A stretch of 64,000 nt of DNA from Dyadobacter sp. SG02. GTDB taxonomy: Bacteria > Bacteroidota > Bacteroidia > Cytophagales > Spirosomataceae. Below are positions 17,451-25,068 of this stretch, piece by piece. Each line of letters opens with the position of its first letter. Within the stretch, counting starts at the first letter, position 1. The stretch is from the NCBI RefSeq assembly GCF_900109045.1, contig NZ_FNYL01000001.1, positions 787,913 to 851,912 of the forward strand, written 5' to 3'. The translations under genes and the position numbers were made by a program. Below the pieces are notes generated by a model that saw nothing but the letters and a program-made list of their open reading frames with translations, did no database searches and was not told the DNA's origin.

Positions 17451-17537
17451 TATTGGCAGGTGTTGTCAGGTATTGTCAGGGGTTGTCAGGATTATCAGAT
17501 TGTCATTAACAGTCGCTTTTTGTCTGTTATTGTCAGG
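17451..17537. repeat. Tandem 10-bp repeats (TATTGTCAGG type)
   Basis: Four consecutive 10-mers occupy 17451-17490: TATTGGCAGG, TGTTGTCAGG, TATTGTCAGG, GGTTGTCAGG, followed by a decaying unit ATTATCAGAT. A fifth exact TATTGTCAGG lies at 17528-17537 and contains the TGA stop (minus strand, 17533-17535) of the NamZ gene. The period of 10 bp is close to one helical turn. Confidence 0.7.
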
Positions 17538-18795
17538 GGTAGATCAGGTATTTCTTCCGCGTTTCCTTGTACTGTCCCAGTCCGGGCTCCCAGCTCTTGC
17601 GGATCTCTTCTTCCGATGCGCCTGCGATGATCTGTTTTTTGAGATTTTCCGTTCCCGAAAGCTTGTCGAAGTTGCCCATTTGCTTACTTTGGCTCATGTC
17701 GAAAAACTTCTCCTTGTCGGGGTATGCCTTGTAGAGCTCTGTGAGCCATTTCAGATGGAGTTGGCCACTTTTGCGAATGTCTTTCAGGTCATATTTCCGC
17801 AAATCGAGGCCATAGCATTCCTTGTCCTGATGCAGCGGGGTTTCGCTCATGCCTTTGATGCTGTGTGGGGTAAATGAAAAATCGTACTTGCCTTTCAGCA
17901 GCGGTGCGCCAAGCACTGTAAAAGGCATATAGGTGCCACGGCCCTGGCTTAGAATGGTGCCTTCGAACATACAAATATGTGGGTAAAGCATCACCGATTG
18001 CTGAGTATTGAGGTTAGGGGAAGGCATTACTGGCAATACGTAAGGCGTGTCGTGCGTGTAGCTGGCCACTTTGATGATTTTCAGCTTGCATTGCATTTTG
18101 TTGGGCAGCCAGCCCTCGCCATTGATCATCCGGGCTAACTCAGCTATCGTGAGGCCATGCGAGATCGGTATTTTGTACATCCCGATCCCTGAATGCAGGT
18201 GGTCTTCCAGAATAGGGCCGTCTACGAGAAAGCCATTCGGATTAGGCCTGTCGAGGATGAGCATTTCCTTATTGTTCTCCGCGCATGCCTCCATCACGTG
18301 CCCGAGCGTATTGATGTACGTGTAAAAGCGCGCGCCTACGTCCTGGATGTCGAAGATCATCAGGTCAATCGCCGCCATTTGTTCTTTGGTGGGCTTTTTG
18401 AGCTTTCCATAGAGCGAAATGGCCGGGATTCCGGTTTTCGGATCGACGCTGTCGTTCACTTTGTCGCCGTTGCTGGCCGTACCGCGGAACCCGTGTTCCG
18501 GGCCGAAAATGGTGACGATATTCACGCCCAATGCTACCAGGCTGTCGACAATCGGTTTCGTGCCGATAATGGAAGTTTGGTTTACGACAATGCCTATCTT
18601 CTTTCCTTTCAGGTAATCCAGATATTGCGAAATCTGATCGGCGCCGGTGGTCGGGCCTTTGGCTTTTGTAAGATCTTCGGGCGCCGCGGAAAGCGAATCG
18701 GCGATGAACGGACTCTTCTGGGATGTGGAATTGACGCAGTTGCTACTGGTGGCTAATGCGGCGGCGATACTGAATGCTAAGGCTAAGGTTTTCAT
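17533..18795 (-). CDS. DUF1343 / NamZ-family exo-beta-N-acetylmuramidase
   Basis: 420 aa from the ATG at 18795; the longer frame to 18846 lacks a signal before MKTLALAFSIAAALATSSNC. A signal peptide, possibly a lipoprotein signal with Cys20, is followed by the DUF1343 fold: GKKIGIVVNQTSIIG, IFGPEHGFRG, LMIFDIQDVGARFYTYI, LDRPNPNG and SHGLTIAELARMINGEGWL. Characterised members (B. subtilis NamZ, GH171) release terminal MurNAc from peptidoglycan fragments, so this is probably a periplasmic cell-wall turnover enzyme. It is followed by 10-bp repeats and preceded by a large palindrome, and has no obvious operon partner. Confidence 0.85.
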   Translation of the reverse strand: MKTLALAFSIAAALATSSNCVNSTSQKSPFIADSLSAAPEDLTKAKGPTTGADQISQYLDYLKGKKIGIVVNQTSIIGTKPIVDSLVALGVNIVTIFGPEHGFRGTASNGDKVNDSVDPKTGIPAISLYGKLKKPTKEQMAAIDLMIFDIQDVGARFYTYINTLGHVMEACAENNKEMLILDRPNPNGFLVDGPILEDHLHSGIGMYKIPISHGLTIAELARMINGEGWLPNKMQCKLKIIKVASYTHDTPYVLPVMPSPNLNTQQSVMLYPHICMFEGTILSQGRGTYMPFTVLGAPLLKGKYDFSFTPHSIKGMSETPLHQDKECYGLDLRKYDLKDIRKSGQLHLKWLTELYKAYPDKEKFFDMSQSKQMGNFDKLSGTENLKKQIIAGASEEEIRKSWEPGLGQYKETRKKYLIYP

Positions 18796-18822
18796 GGGAT
18801 TTAGCTGTGGCTTTGATTTTAA

Positions 18823-18876
18823 TGCCACGAAGACACGAATTAGCACGAATTCGTGGACATTCGTGTCTTTGTGGCA
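18823..18876. repeat. Large CACGAATT-type palindromic repeat
   Basis: Outer arms of 18 bp (18823-18840 and 18859-18876; TGCCACGAAGACACGAAT with one mismatch in the opposite arm) flank an inner 12-bp palindrome CACGAATTCGTG at 18844-18855. The whole 54 nt can fold as one long hairpin. It lies in the gap between the radical SAM gene and the NamZ gene, both on the minus strand. From memory, similar CACGAATT/CGTGTCTTCGTGG repeats are scattered in unrelated bacterial genomes; I could not check this. Confidence 0.75.
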
Positions 18877-18884
18877 AACAAAAT

Positions 18885-19937
18885 TTAAAACAACTTCATC
18901 TGCCCAGCTCGCATAAACTGCGAAGTATCCAGAGGTGGCAACTCACGACCCGCAAGATATTTCCGGCAGCAATGCTCGTGCAACTGCCGGATATGCTCCG
19001 CGAAGTTGCCTTCTCCTACCATCCGGATTCCAAAACGCGAATCGTTCACCACTCCCCCGTGGCATTCCTTGATCTGGTTCAAAACTTTGGCGGCCCGATC
19101 GGGAAAATGATGGTGAATCCATTCGTCAAATAAGGTCGAAATCGCCCCATTCAACCGCACGACCGTGTAATGCGACCATAAAGCTCCATTCTCCGCAATC
19201 GCCTGAATGAGCGAAGGTATTTCCTGGTCGTTGAGCCCCGGAATGATCGGCGCCGTCATGACGCCGGTCGGTATACCAGCCTCGCTGAGCGTTTTAAGCA
19301 CCTGCAAACGCCTTTTACCCGTAACCGTCCGCGGCTCCAACGCACTTCGCAGTTCCTCATTTAATGAAGTAATTGACAGCGCAGCGTGCACGAGGTTCAG
19401 TTTGGCCATTTTTTCCAAAACATCGAGATCCCGAAGGATCAATGCGTTTTTGGTAAGAATGCTCACCGGATTGCGGTACCGCAGGCATATTTCCAGCAGT
19501 TGTCGGGTAAGCCGGTACTTCTTTTCGCCCGGCTGGTAACAATCGGTATTACCTGAAATATGAATCTGATGCGGCACCCATTTTTTGGAGTTGAAAAGTT
19601 TTTCCAGCAATTGCGGGGCATTCTTTTTCACCACAATTTTTGTTTCAAAATCCAATCCTGCCGAGAAGCCCCAATACTCGTGCGAATTGCGGGCGTAGCA
19701 GTAAATGCACCCATGCTCACACCCCCGGTAAGGATTGATCGAATGAAAATTGGGCAAATCAGGACTGTCCGAAACGCTCATCAGCGTCTTGGATTCCTCT
19801 TCGATGAATTGTGTTTTGGGATTTACCTCCGGATCTTCCCACTGCTGCCAGTCTTCGGAGGTGTACTCGATCTCGTGCTTGAAGAATTTGTTGGGCGTGT
19901 TGATAGCAGCCCCGCGCCCGCGTGCCCGGTTGTCCAT
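18885..19937 (-). CDS. PA0069-family radical SAM protein
   Basis: 350 aa. The cluster-binding motif is RGCEHGCIYCYA (Cys73, Cys77, Cys80; CxxxCxxC), followed by the family signature ARNSHEYWGFSAGLDFETKIVVKKNAP. The N-terminal RGRGAAINTPNKF is also characteristic. The family is related to spore photoproduct lyase-like (SplB-like) radical SAM proteins and its reaction is not established to my knowledge. It binds a [4Fe-4S] cluster and SAM in the cytoplasm. No partner gene is evident nearby. Confidence 0.9.
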   Translation of the reverse strand: MDNRARGRGAAINTPNKFFKHEIEYTSEDWQQWEDPEVNPKTQFIEEESKTLMSVSDSPDLPNFHSINPYRGCEHGCIYCYARNSHEYWGFSAGLDFETKIVVKKNAPQLLEKLFNSKKWVPHQIHISGNTDCYQPGEKKYRLTRQLLEICLRYRNPVSILTKNALILRDLDVLEKMAKLNLVHAALSITSLNEELRSALEPRTVTGKRRLQVLKTLSEAGIPTGVMTAPIIPGLNDQEIPSLIQAIAENGALWSHYTVVRLNGAISTLFDEWIHHHFPDRAAKVLNQIKECHGGVVNDSRFGIRMVGEGNFAEHIRQLHEHCCRKYLAGRELPPLDTSQFMRAGQMKLF

Positions 19938-19992
19938 TGTTTTTCAGTAAGTTGATGAAGTTATGAAGTATGCTAACGAAGGTGTGTGTTGT

Positions 19993-20028
19993 TGTGGGGC
20001 TGAGCGGACCCGGCCGCTCAGCCTCACA
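19993..20028. repeat. GC-rich intergenic palindrome (CTGAGCG family), copy 2
   Basis: Arms TGTGGGGCTGAGCGG and CCGCTCAGCCTCACA (one mismatch) around a 6-nt centre. It lies immediately after the stop codon of the M42 peptidase gene (minus strand) and before the radical SAM gene. The core GCTGAGCG / CGCTCAGC is shared with the element at 11572-11618, so it is a dispersed family rather than a local terminator only. Confidence 0.6.
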
Positions 20029-20030
20029 TC

Positions 20031-21101
20031 TTACTTGATATACCGGAAGTCCTCCCCGCCTTTCAGCGACAGGAGTACATCGTACATTAGTTGTATTACA
20101 TTCTGCACGTCCTCTTTGGAAACCATTTCCACGGTGGTGTGCATGTATTTCAATGGTAATGAGATCAATGCGGATGCGATACCTTCTGTCGAGTAGGCAA
20201 ACGAATCCGTATCGGTACCCGTCGACCGGCTAACTGCCTGGCGCTGGAACGGAATGCTTTTCTCCTCGGCGACGCGGATCAGCAGGTCGCGTAAATTATT
20301 CTGCACCGCAGGGCCGTAGCAAATCACCGGGCCGCTGCCGCATTTCAGGTCGCCTTGCTCCTTTTTGTTGTACATAGGCGATTGCGTATCGTGCGTTACA
20401 TCGGTACAGATTGCCAGATCGGGTTTCAGTCGACGGGAGATCATTTCCGCACCACGCAAACCAATTTCTTCCTGCACCGCATTTACCACATACAATGTAA
20501 AAGGCAGCTTCACATTGTTCTCGTGCAGCATACGCGCCACCTCCGCGATCATGTACCCGCCCATGCGATTGTCGAGTGCGCGGCCGAGGTAATACTTGTC
20601 GTTCAGCTCATCGAGGCCGTCGGCGAAAGTAACAACCGTACCCACGTGGATACCCATTTCGAGCACCTCGTCCTTTTTGGCCGCGCCCACATCGATGAAA
20701 AGCTCGTGCACTTTGGGCACCTGGTCTTTGGCGGTGTCGCGCACGTGGATCGCCGGCCAGCCGAAAACGCCTTTCACGACACCTTTGGCCGTATGCAGGT
20801 TCACGCGCATCGAAGGTGCGATGGCCGCGTCGGAACCGCCATTGCGCCGCACGTGGATGTAGCCATCCTCGGAAATGTAGTTCACAAACCACGAAATCTC
20901 GTCGGAATGCGCTTCAATCACCACTTTGTAATCCTGGCCCGGGCCGATAACGCCCACAGCCGTTCCGTACACGTCGATAATCTGTTCTTCAATATATGGC
21001 TTGATATAGTCGAGCCATATCTGCTGGCCGGTCGATTCGAAGCCGGTTGGCGAAGCATTGTTCAGGTACTTATAAAGGAACTCTGTGCTCTGATCTGACA
21101 T
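20031..21101 (-). CDS. M42-family metallo-aminopeptidase
   Basis: 356 aa, the usual length for M42 dinuclear metallopeptidases. Metal-binding and catalytic segments are visible: VIEAHSDEI (His65), RALDNRMGGYM (bridging Asp), VQEEIGLRGAEM (catalytic and ligand Glu), CTDVTHDT (Asp ligand) and the C-terminal MHTTVEMVSKED (His ligand). These enzymes form cytoplasmic dodecameric tetrahedral particles that trim peptides from the N-terminus. The gene starts 34 nt after a small hypothetical gene, so the two are probably one transcript. Confidence 0.92.
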   Translation of the reverse strand: MSDQSTEFLYKYLNNASPTGFESTGQQIWLDYIKPYIEEQIIDVYGTAVGVIGPGQDYKVVIEAHSDEISWFVNYISEDGYIHVRRNGGSDAAIAPSMRVNLHTAKGVVKGVFGWPAIHVRDTAKDQVPKVHELFIDVGAAKKDEVLEMGIHVGTVVTFADGLDELNDKYYLGRALDNRMGGYMIAEVARMLHENNVKLPFTLYVVNAVQEEIGLRGAEMISRRLKPDLAICTDVTHDTQSPMYNKKEQGDLKCGSGPVICYGPAVQNNLRDLLIRVAEEKSIPFQRQAVSRSTGTDTDSFAYSTEGIASALISLPLKYMHTTVEMVSKEDVQNVIQLMYDVLLSLKGGEDFRYIK

Positions 21102-21135
21102 ACTTTTAATTTAAATAACGACTAAAACTGTGTTC

Positions 21136-21459
21136 TCAAAGGTACTTCCACCAGGCACAGAAACGCCGTTTCCGAAGATAACCGAGGTCGCGTTCGTGGG
21201 TGTAGGCTTCCTTTTCAAACGAAATATGAAGATAGGCTAAATAATGACTTCTGAATTGTACGAATCGGATTAAATATTCCACCAGATACCACACATAAAA
21301 GATAACCAGCCCGAGTTCAAGCTGTTGCTTCAAATGAATGCGTTCATGATTCAAAAAGTACCGGGAAGGCCCTTTTCGCTTCGATAATATGAATGGGAAC
21401 AACGCCATTCCATCGACCCGGAGGGAGGGAACGGTAAGGAGGAAGCCTTTGAAACGCAT
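21136..21459 (-). CDS. Conserved small protein with NHERIH motif
   Basis: 107 aa from the ATG at 21459; the upstream M at 21516 lies inside the greA terminator hairpin and is rejected. The sequence has RYFLNHERIHLKQQLELG (an HExxH-like HERIH pair), a hydrophobic segment LVIFYVWYLVEYLIRF and a tail rich in Tyr and basic residues. Similar proteins are common and uncharacterised in Cytophagales. The HERIH motif followed by hydrophobic and Glu residues recalls the zinc site of small membrane-linked peptidases, but the fold is not established. It precedes the M42 peptidase gene by 34 nt. Confidence 0.7.
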   Translation of the reverse strand: MRFKGFLLTVPSLRVDGMALFPFILSKRKGPSRYFLNHERIHLKQQLELGLVIFYVWYLVEYLIRFVQFRSHYLAYLHISFEKEAYTHERDLGYLRKRRFCAWWKYL

Positions 21460-21480
21460 AGTGGTGTTGGGACTGGTTTC

Positions 21481-21522
21481 AAAAAAGTTGGGTTGCGAAA
21501 TGATGTCATTCCGCAACCCAAC
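21481..21522 (-). terminator. greA intrinsic terminator
   Basis: A 17-bp stem with one mismatch (outer arms GTTGGGTTGCG / CGCAACCCAAC, inner AATGA/TCATT) lies 20 nt after the greA stop codon, and on the minus strand is followed by six T. Confidence 0.85.
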
Positions 21523-21542
21523 CCATTATATCAATAACCTGA

Positions 21543-22028
21543 TTACTCGCCTGTGAAACGGCTGATATCCAGCACTTCGAACTCCATCATGCCGGCAGGA
21601 ACCTTGATTTCCGTCGTTTCACCTACCTTTTTGCCCAGCAAACCTTTCCCGATCGGCGAACCTACCGAAATCTTGCCCGTTTTCAGGTCGGCCTCTTCTT
21701 CCGACACCAATGTATAGGTAACTTCCATTCCATTCTTACGGTTTTTGATCTTCACCTTCGAAAGTACTGAAACCTGAGAAGTATCCATCGTCGACTCGTC
21801 GATCACGCGTGCATTGGACAGGATTTCTTCCAGTTTGGCGATTTTCATTTCGTGCATACCCTGCGCGTCCTTGGCCGCGTCGTACTCTGCATTTTCACTT
21901 AAATCACCTTTATCCCGCGCTTCTGCAATTTGTCGTGCAATCTCCGTGCGGCCTTTGGTTTTCATCTCATTCAGCTCGTTCCTCAGCTTGTTGAGTCCAT
22001 CTTCCGTATAGTATGAAATTTTAGCCAT
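21543..22028 (-). CDS. greA: Transcription elongation factor GreA
   Basis: 161 aa. The N-terminal antiparallel coiled coil is clear (GLNKLRNELNEMKTKGRTEIARQIAEARDKGDLSENAEYDAAKDAQGMHEMKIAKLEE region), with the acidic tip D/E pair (LSENAEYDAAK, GDLSENAEY) that inserts into the RNA polymerase secondary channel. The FKBP-like C-terminal half carries SPIGKGLLGKKVGE. It stimulates transcript cleavage to rescue backtracked polymerase. A strong terminator lies within its own 5' leader, and another follows the gene. Confidence 0.97.
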   Translation of the reverse strand: MAKISYYTEDGLNKLRNELNEMKTKGRTEIARQIAEARDKGDLSENAEYDAAKDAQGMHEMKIAKLEEILSNARVIDESTMDTSQVSVLSKVKIKNRKNGMEVTYTLVSEEEADLKTGKISVGSPIGKGLLGKKVGETTEIKVPAGMMEFEVLDISRFTGE

Positions 22029-22075
22029 GACCTTTATTTTGTTTATAAGTCTTTTTGATTTTTGAAATTTTACAT

Positions 22076-22130
22076 AAAAAAAAAGAACGGCTCAAAGACC
22101 GCTCTACAGAGTTAACGATACTCTCGTAGA
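22076..22130 (-). promoter_or_regulatory. Terminator/attenuator and upstream hairpin in the greA leader
   Basis: Read on the minus strand, AGAGCGG pairs with CCGUUCU (7 bp including one G-U) around an 8-nt loop and is followed by nine U (22076-22084): a complete intrinsic terminator 48 nt before the greA start codon. Just upstream, 22120-22130 and 22103-22112 form a second stem (UCUACGAGAGU / ACUCUGUAGA, one bulge) that shares three bases (22103-22105) with the terminator stem. No gene on this strand lies upstream, so the terminator can only act on the greA leader. Confidence 0.65.
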
Positions 22131-22200
22131 AGGCTAGAAGACCTTTTCTTTTCGGTTGCTATATGATTTTGTGTTCACCATAATTTTCTGTTAAGAACGA

Positions 22201-22208
22201 CAAAAATA
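22201..22208 (-). promoter_or_regulatory. Probable greA -7 promoter box
   Basis: TATTTTTG on the minus strand matches TAnnTTTG fully. Transcription would start near 22195, giving a leader of about 165 nt that includes both hairpins. A good -33 box is not obvious. Confidence 0.4.
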
Positions 22209-22258
22209 ACAATATTTGTGAATGGTAGCACCATTTTTATCCAAAAGCGCCATCTGAT

Positions 22259-23179
22259 ATGTCAAATCCGATGAGAATTATTTTTATGGGGACGCCCGAA
22301 TTTGCAGTCCCAAGTTTACAAAGTCTGGTCGAAAGCAATTCTAATGTTGTGGCCGTCGTCACCGTTCCCGATAAGCCTGCGGGTCGTGGGCAAAAACAAA
22401 CGGCTTCACCCGTCAAAATATACGCGGAATCGCAAGGCATCCCTGTATTGCAGCCTGAAAAACTAAAAAACCCGACCTTTCTCGAAGAACTGAAATCCTA
22501 CAATGCGGATTTACAGGTGGTAGTCGCATTCCGGATGTTGCCCGAAGTGGTATGGAGCATGCCTTCGAAGGGAACGTTCAACCTGCACAGCTCCCTCCTG
22601 CCCCAATACCGCGGCGCGGCGCCCATCAACTGGGCCATCATCAACGGCGAAACCGAAACCGGCGTCACCACCTTTTTCATCGAAAAGGACATCGACACCG
22701 GCAAAATCATTTTCCAGGACAAAGAACCCATTTTCCCGGACGACAATGCGGGCACATTGTACGAGCGCCTCATGCGCAAGGGAGCAAACCTCGTCGTAAA
22801 AACCGTGCAAGCCATCGAAGCAGGCAGTTACCCGCAAGAGCCGCAATCCGAGCCTGCCGACATCAAATCCGCCCCAAAAATCTTCCGCGAAACTTGTGAA
22901 ATCGACTGGAACTGTCCGACTGTTGAAATTCACAACTTTGTGCGAGGACTTTCGCCCTATCCTGCGGCCTGGACGACGCTGAATGGGCTTTCGTGCAAGG
23001 TATTTAAAACGCAAGTTGCTGACGATGAAAGCGACGCCCAGCCCGGCGAGTATCGTTCCGATGGCAAGTCCTACCTGCATTTCCGCACTGGCGACGGCTG
23101 GCTGGCAATTGAAGAATTGCAGATTGAGGGAAAAAAGCGGATGGCGGTCGGGGATTTTTTGCGGGGGTATAAATTGTAA
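22259..23179 (+). CDS. fmt: Methionyl-tRNA formyltransferase
   Basis: 306 aa. N-formylates initiator Met-tRNA using 10-formyl-THF. Family segments are present in order: RIIFMGTPEFAVPSL, NLHSSLLPQYRGAAPINWAIINGE (catalytic Asn and His, SLLP loop), KDIDTGKII (catalytic Asp) and a C-terminal OB-like tRNA-binding domain (WNCPTVEIHNFVRGLSPYPAAW). An ATG at 22271 is an alternative start. Divergent from greA with about 230 nt between them. Located upstream of folA, which is also one-carbon metabolism, but a decayed transposase separates the two. Confidence 0.96.
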   Translation: MSNPMRIIFMGTPEFAVPSLQSLVESNSNVVAVVTVPDKPAGRGQKQTASPVKIYAESQGIPVLQPEKLKNPTFLEELKSYNADLQVVVAFRMLPEVVWSMPSKGTFNLHSSLLPQYRGAAPINWAIINGETETGVTTFFIEKDIDTGKIIFQDKEPIFPDDNAGTLYERLMRKGANLVVKTVQAIEAGSYPQEPQSEPADIKSAPKIFRETCEIDWNCPTVEIHNFVRGLSPYPAAWTTLNGLSCKVFKTQVADDESDAQPGEYRSDGKSYLHFRTGDGWLAIEELQIEGKKRMAVGDFLRGYKL

Positions 23180-23221
23180 GGCGTCCGCATTGTATTACAC
23201 ACTTTTACACACAACTATCTT

Positions 23222-23292
23222 ATGGCCAATACCTACTCGCAGGTTCACCTGCATTTCATTTTTGCTCCGAAATACCGGCAGGCATTGATCGG
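23222..23292 (+). pseudogene. N-terminal remnant of a REP-associated Y1 (IS200-like) transposase
   Basis: The reading frame from the ATG at 23222 begins MANTYSQVHLHFIFAPKYRQ, the conserved start of IS200/RAYT Y1 transposases in Bacteroidota (the HLHFIF segment leads to the first beta strand). After ALIGF the match is lost and the rest of the domain (HUH motif and catalytic Tyr) is missing. The frame continues without a stop to about 23388, with no further resemblance. It is a remnant of about 24 codons. Confidence 0.7.
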
Positions 23293-23335
23293 TTTTCGAT
23301 GTGACAACATTGACAAAGCAATGCATTGTTATTAC

Positions 23336-23349
23336 ATGCCCAACGGCAT
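23336..23349. repeat. REP-like palindrome beside the transposase remnant
   Basis: ATGCC-CAAC-GGCAT, the same arm sequence as at 153-166 and closely like 205-218. Such short palindromes are typical substrates of RAYT transposases, and this one lies 44 nt after the remnant. Confidence 0.55.
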
Positions 23350-23377
23350 TGGTTGTTCACATTTCAACCCATCTTTG
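23348..23377 (+). promoter_or_regulatory. Probable folA promoter
   Basis: -33 ATTG (23348-23351) and -7 CATCTTTG (23370-23377, one mismatch from TAnnTTTG) separated by 18 nt. Transcription would start near 23384, 14 nt before the folA ATG. The -33 box overlaps the REP-like palindrome. Confidence 0.4.
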
Positions 23378-23397
23378 CAAAAACATTAATCACCTGC

Positions 23398-23889
23398 ATG
23401 AAAATTTCAATCATCGTAGCCGCAGCCGAAAACGGCGCGATCGGGAAGGATAACCAGCTCCTCTGGCGACTGCCGGACGATCTGAAACGGTTTAAACAAC
23501 TTACATTAGGCCACCCCATGATCATGGGACGGAAGACGTTCGAGTCGATCGGAAAACCGCTGCCTGGCAGGACATCCATTGTGATCACAAGAAGTGCTGA
23601 TTTTGCTTTTGAGGGCGTGATAGTCGTGCATTCACTGGAAGAGGCCCTGAGAAAGGCACAAGAAATTGACGGCCAGGAAGCTTGCATTGTGGGCGGAGGG
23701 GAGATTTACAGGCAGTCACAAGCGATTGCGACACATATTTACCTGACGCGGGTGCATACCGAAATCGAAGGGGATACTTTTTTCGAAATCGGGGAGCCGG
23801 ACGCATGGGTCGAGACGGAAAGAAACCTCCACGAGCCTGATGAGCGCCATATTTTCCGTTTTGAGTTTATTAATTATATTAAAAAATGA
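23398..23889 (+). CDS. folA: Dihydrofolate reductase
   Basis: 163 aa from the ATG at 23398; the frame extends upstream to 23326 but those residues derive from the repeat/promoter region. It reduces dihydrofolate to tetrahydrofolate with NADPH. Signatures: MKISIIVAAAENGAIGKDNQLLWRLPDDLKRFK, MGRKTFESIGKPLPGRTSIVITR and CIVGGGEIYRQ. The substrate-binding acidic residue is the Asp of LPDDLKRFK. Length and motifs fit a normal chromosomal enzyme. It follows the decayed RAYT element. Confidence 0.96.
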   Translation: MKISIIVAAAENGAIGKDNQLLWRLPDDLKRFKQLTLGHPMIMGRKTFESIGKPLPGRTSIVITRSADFAFEGVIVVHSLEEALRKAQEIDGQEACIVGGGEIYRQSQAIATHIYLTRVHTEIEGDTFFEIGEPDAWVETERNLHEPDERHIFRFEFINYIKK

Positions 23890-23924
23890 GTTCATAAATT
23901 ATATTAAAAAAGCTGATAAATAAG

Positions 23925-23932
23925 TACTTTTG
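23925..23932 (+). promoter_or_regulatory. -7 promoter box of the esterase gene
   Basis: TACTTTTG, a full match to TAnnTTTG, 44 nt before the ATG at 23977. No clear -33 box. Confidence 0.4.
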
Positions 23933-23976
23933 TGCCCTCGTAACCCATAGTGACTCAATGAAAGTACAAGAGTAGA

Positions 23977-25068
23977 ATGCAAGTAGAAGTTGAAACCCTT
24001 ACCATTGAACTAAGCACAGTACCATTCGATAATCGTCCGGTCTTCATCACTGGCAATTTCTGCAAGTGGCTTCCCGACCTGGAAGAATACCGTATGACCA
24101 TGGTAAGTCCAGGCAATTACCGTTTTCAATTCCCCGAAGACCCGGAGCTGCCCGATATCATCGAATATAAATATACTCGCGGCGGCTGGAACCAGGTGGA
24201 ACTGGATCGCGCCGGGAAGCCCTATGGCAACCGCATTATTAAAGCCGGCGAAACGCTCATCAAAGACAATGTGATCCGCTGGCAAACCGATATTTCGGCC
24301 AAAACAGACCTTTCACCCATTGTTGAAACGGTTTCGGAGGCATTTGAAATCACACAGTTCAGCCGTACCCGCCGCGTACGGGTGCTTCTTCCGCACGATT
24401 ACTACGAAAACCCGGACCAGCGCTACCCGGTACTTTACATGACCGACGGCCAGAACCTGTTCGGTGAGGGCTCGGAATATGGTAACTGGGAAATAGACAA
24501 AAGCCTTGCTGCATTAGCCAAAGAGCATAAGGCCGGTGTGATCATCGTTGCTGTCGACCACGGCGAAGAAGACCGCGTTCAGGAGCTTTCACCGTACGAC
24601 AATGCCAAGCTCGGCAAAGGATATGGCGCCAAATTCCTGCAATTTATCGCCGGACCGCTGAAAACGCATATCGATGCCAAATACCGCACCAAAACCGACC
24701 GGCTCAACACCGGTATCGGCGGAAGTTCCGTAGGCGGGTTACTCAGCATTTATGCAGCACTGATGTTCCCGCAGACATTCGGGAAGTTTATGGTATTCTC
24801 TCCGGCGTTGTGGATTTCAGAGAAAATCTACTTCGACACCGTGCATTTCTTCGAGCCGTTCGAAACGCGCATTTACCTTTACGCCGGCGGCAAAGAAGGC
24901 ACGCACATGATCCCGAACGTCGCCAAACTGCAAGAAACATTGGAAACGCAAAGCTTCGGTTACAGCCGCGTAAAGATTAAATCCACTGTGGACGCCAAAG
25001 GCGAACACGCCGAAAAGCAGTGGAGTCAGGAGTTTCCCAAGGCTTTTGAGTGGTTGTTTTTTGAATAG
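23977..25068 (+). CDS. Alpha/beta-hydrolase esterase with N-terminal immunoglobulin-like (E-set/CBM-like) domain
   Basis: 363 aa, no signal peptide, so probably cytoplasmic. Residues 1-110 look like a starch-binding/E-set beta-sandwich (VFITGNFCKWLPDLEEYRM, GNYRFQFPEDPELPDIIEYKYTRGGWNQVE). Residues about 125-363 form an esterase-D/Fes-like alpha/beta hydrolase: RRVRVLLPHDYYENPDQRYPVLYMTDGQNLF, nucleophile elbow GIGGSSVGG (Ser in GxSxG), late His in KGEHAEKQW. Related proteins cleave acyl or siderophore esters; the substrate is not evident. It ends within a 45-nt palindrome shared with hslU. Confidence 0.82.
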   Translation: MQVEVETLTIELSTVPFDNRPVFITGNFCKWLPDLEEYRMTMVSPGNYRFQFPEDPELPDIIEYKYTRGGWNQVELDRAGKPYGNRIIKAGETLIKDNVIRWQTDISAKTDLSPIVETVSEAFEITQFSRTRRVRVLLPHDYYENPDQRYPVLYMTDGQNLFGEGSEYGNWEIDKSLAALAKEHKAGVIIVAVDHGEEDRVQELSPYDNAKLGKGYGAKFLQFIAGPLKTHIDAKYRTKTDRLNTGIGGSSVGGLLSIYAALMFPQTFGKFMVFSPALWISEKIYFDTVHFFEPFETRIYLYAGGKEGTHMIPNVAKLQETLETQSFGYSRVKIKSTVDAKGEHAEKQWSQEFPKAFEWLFFE

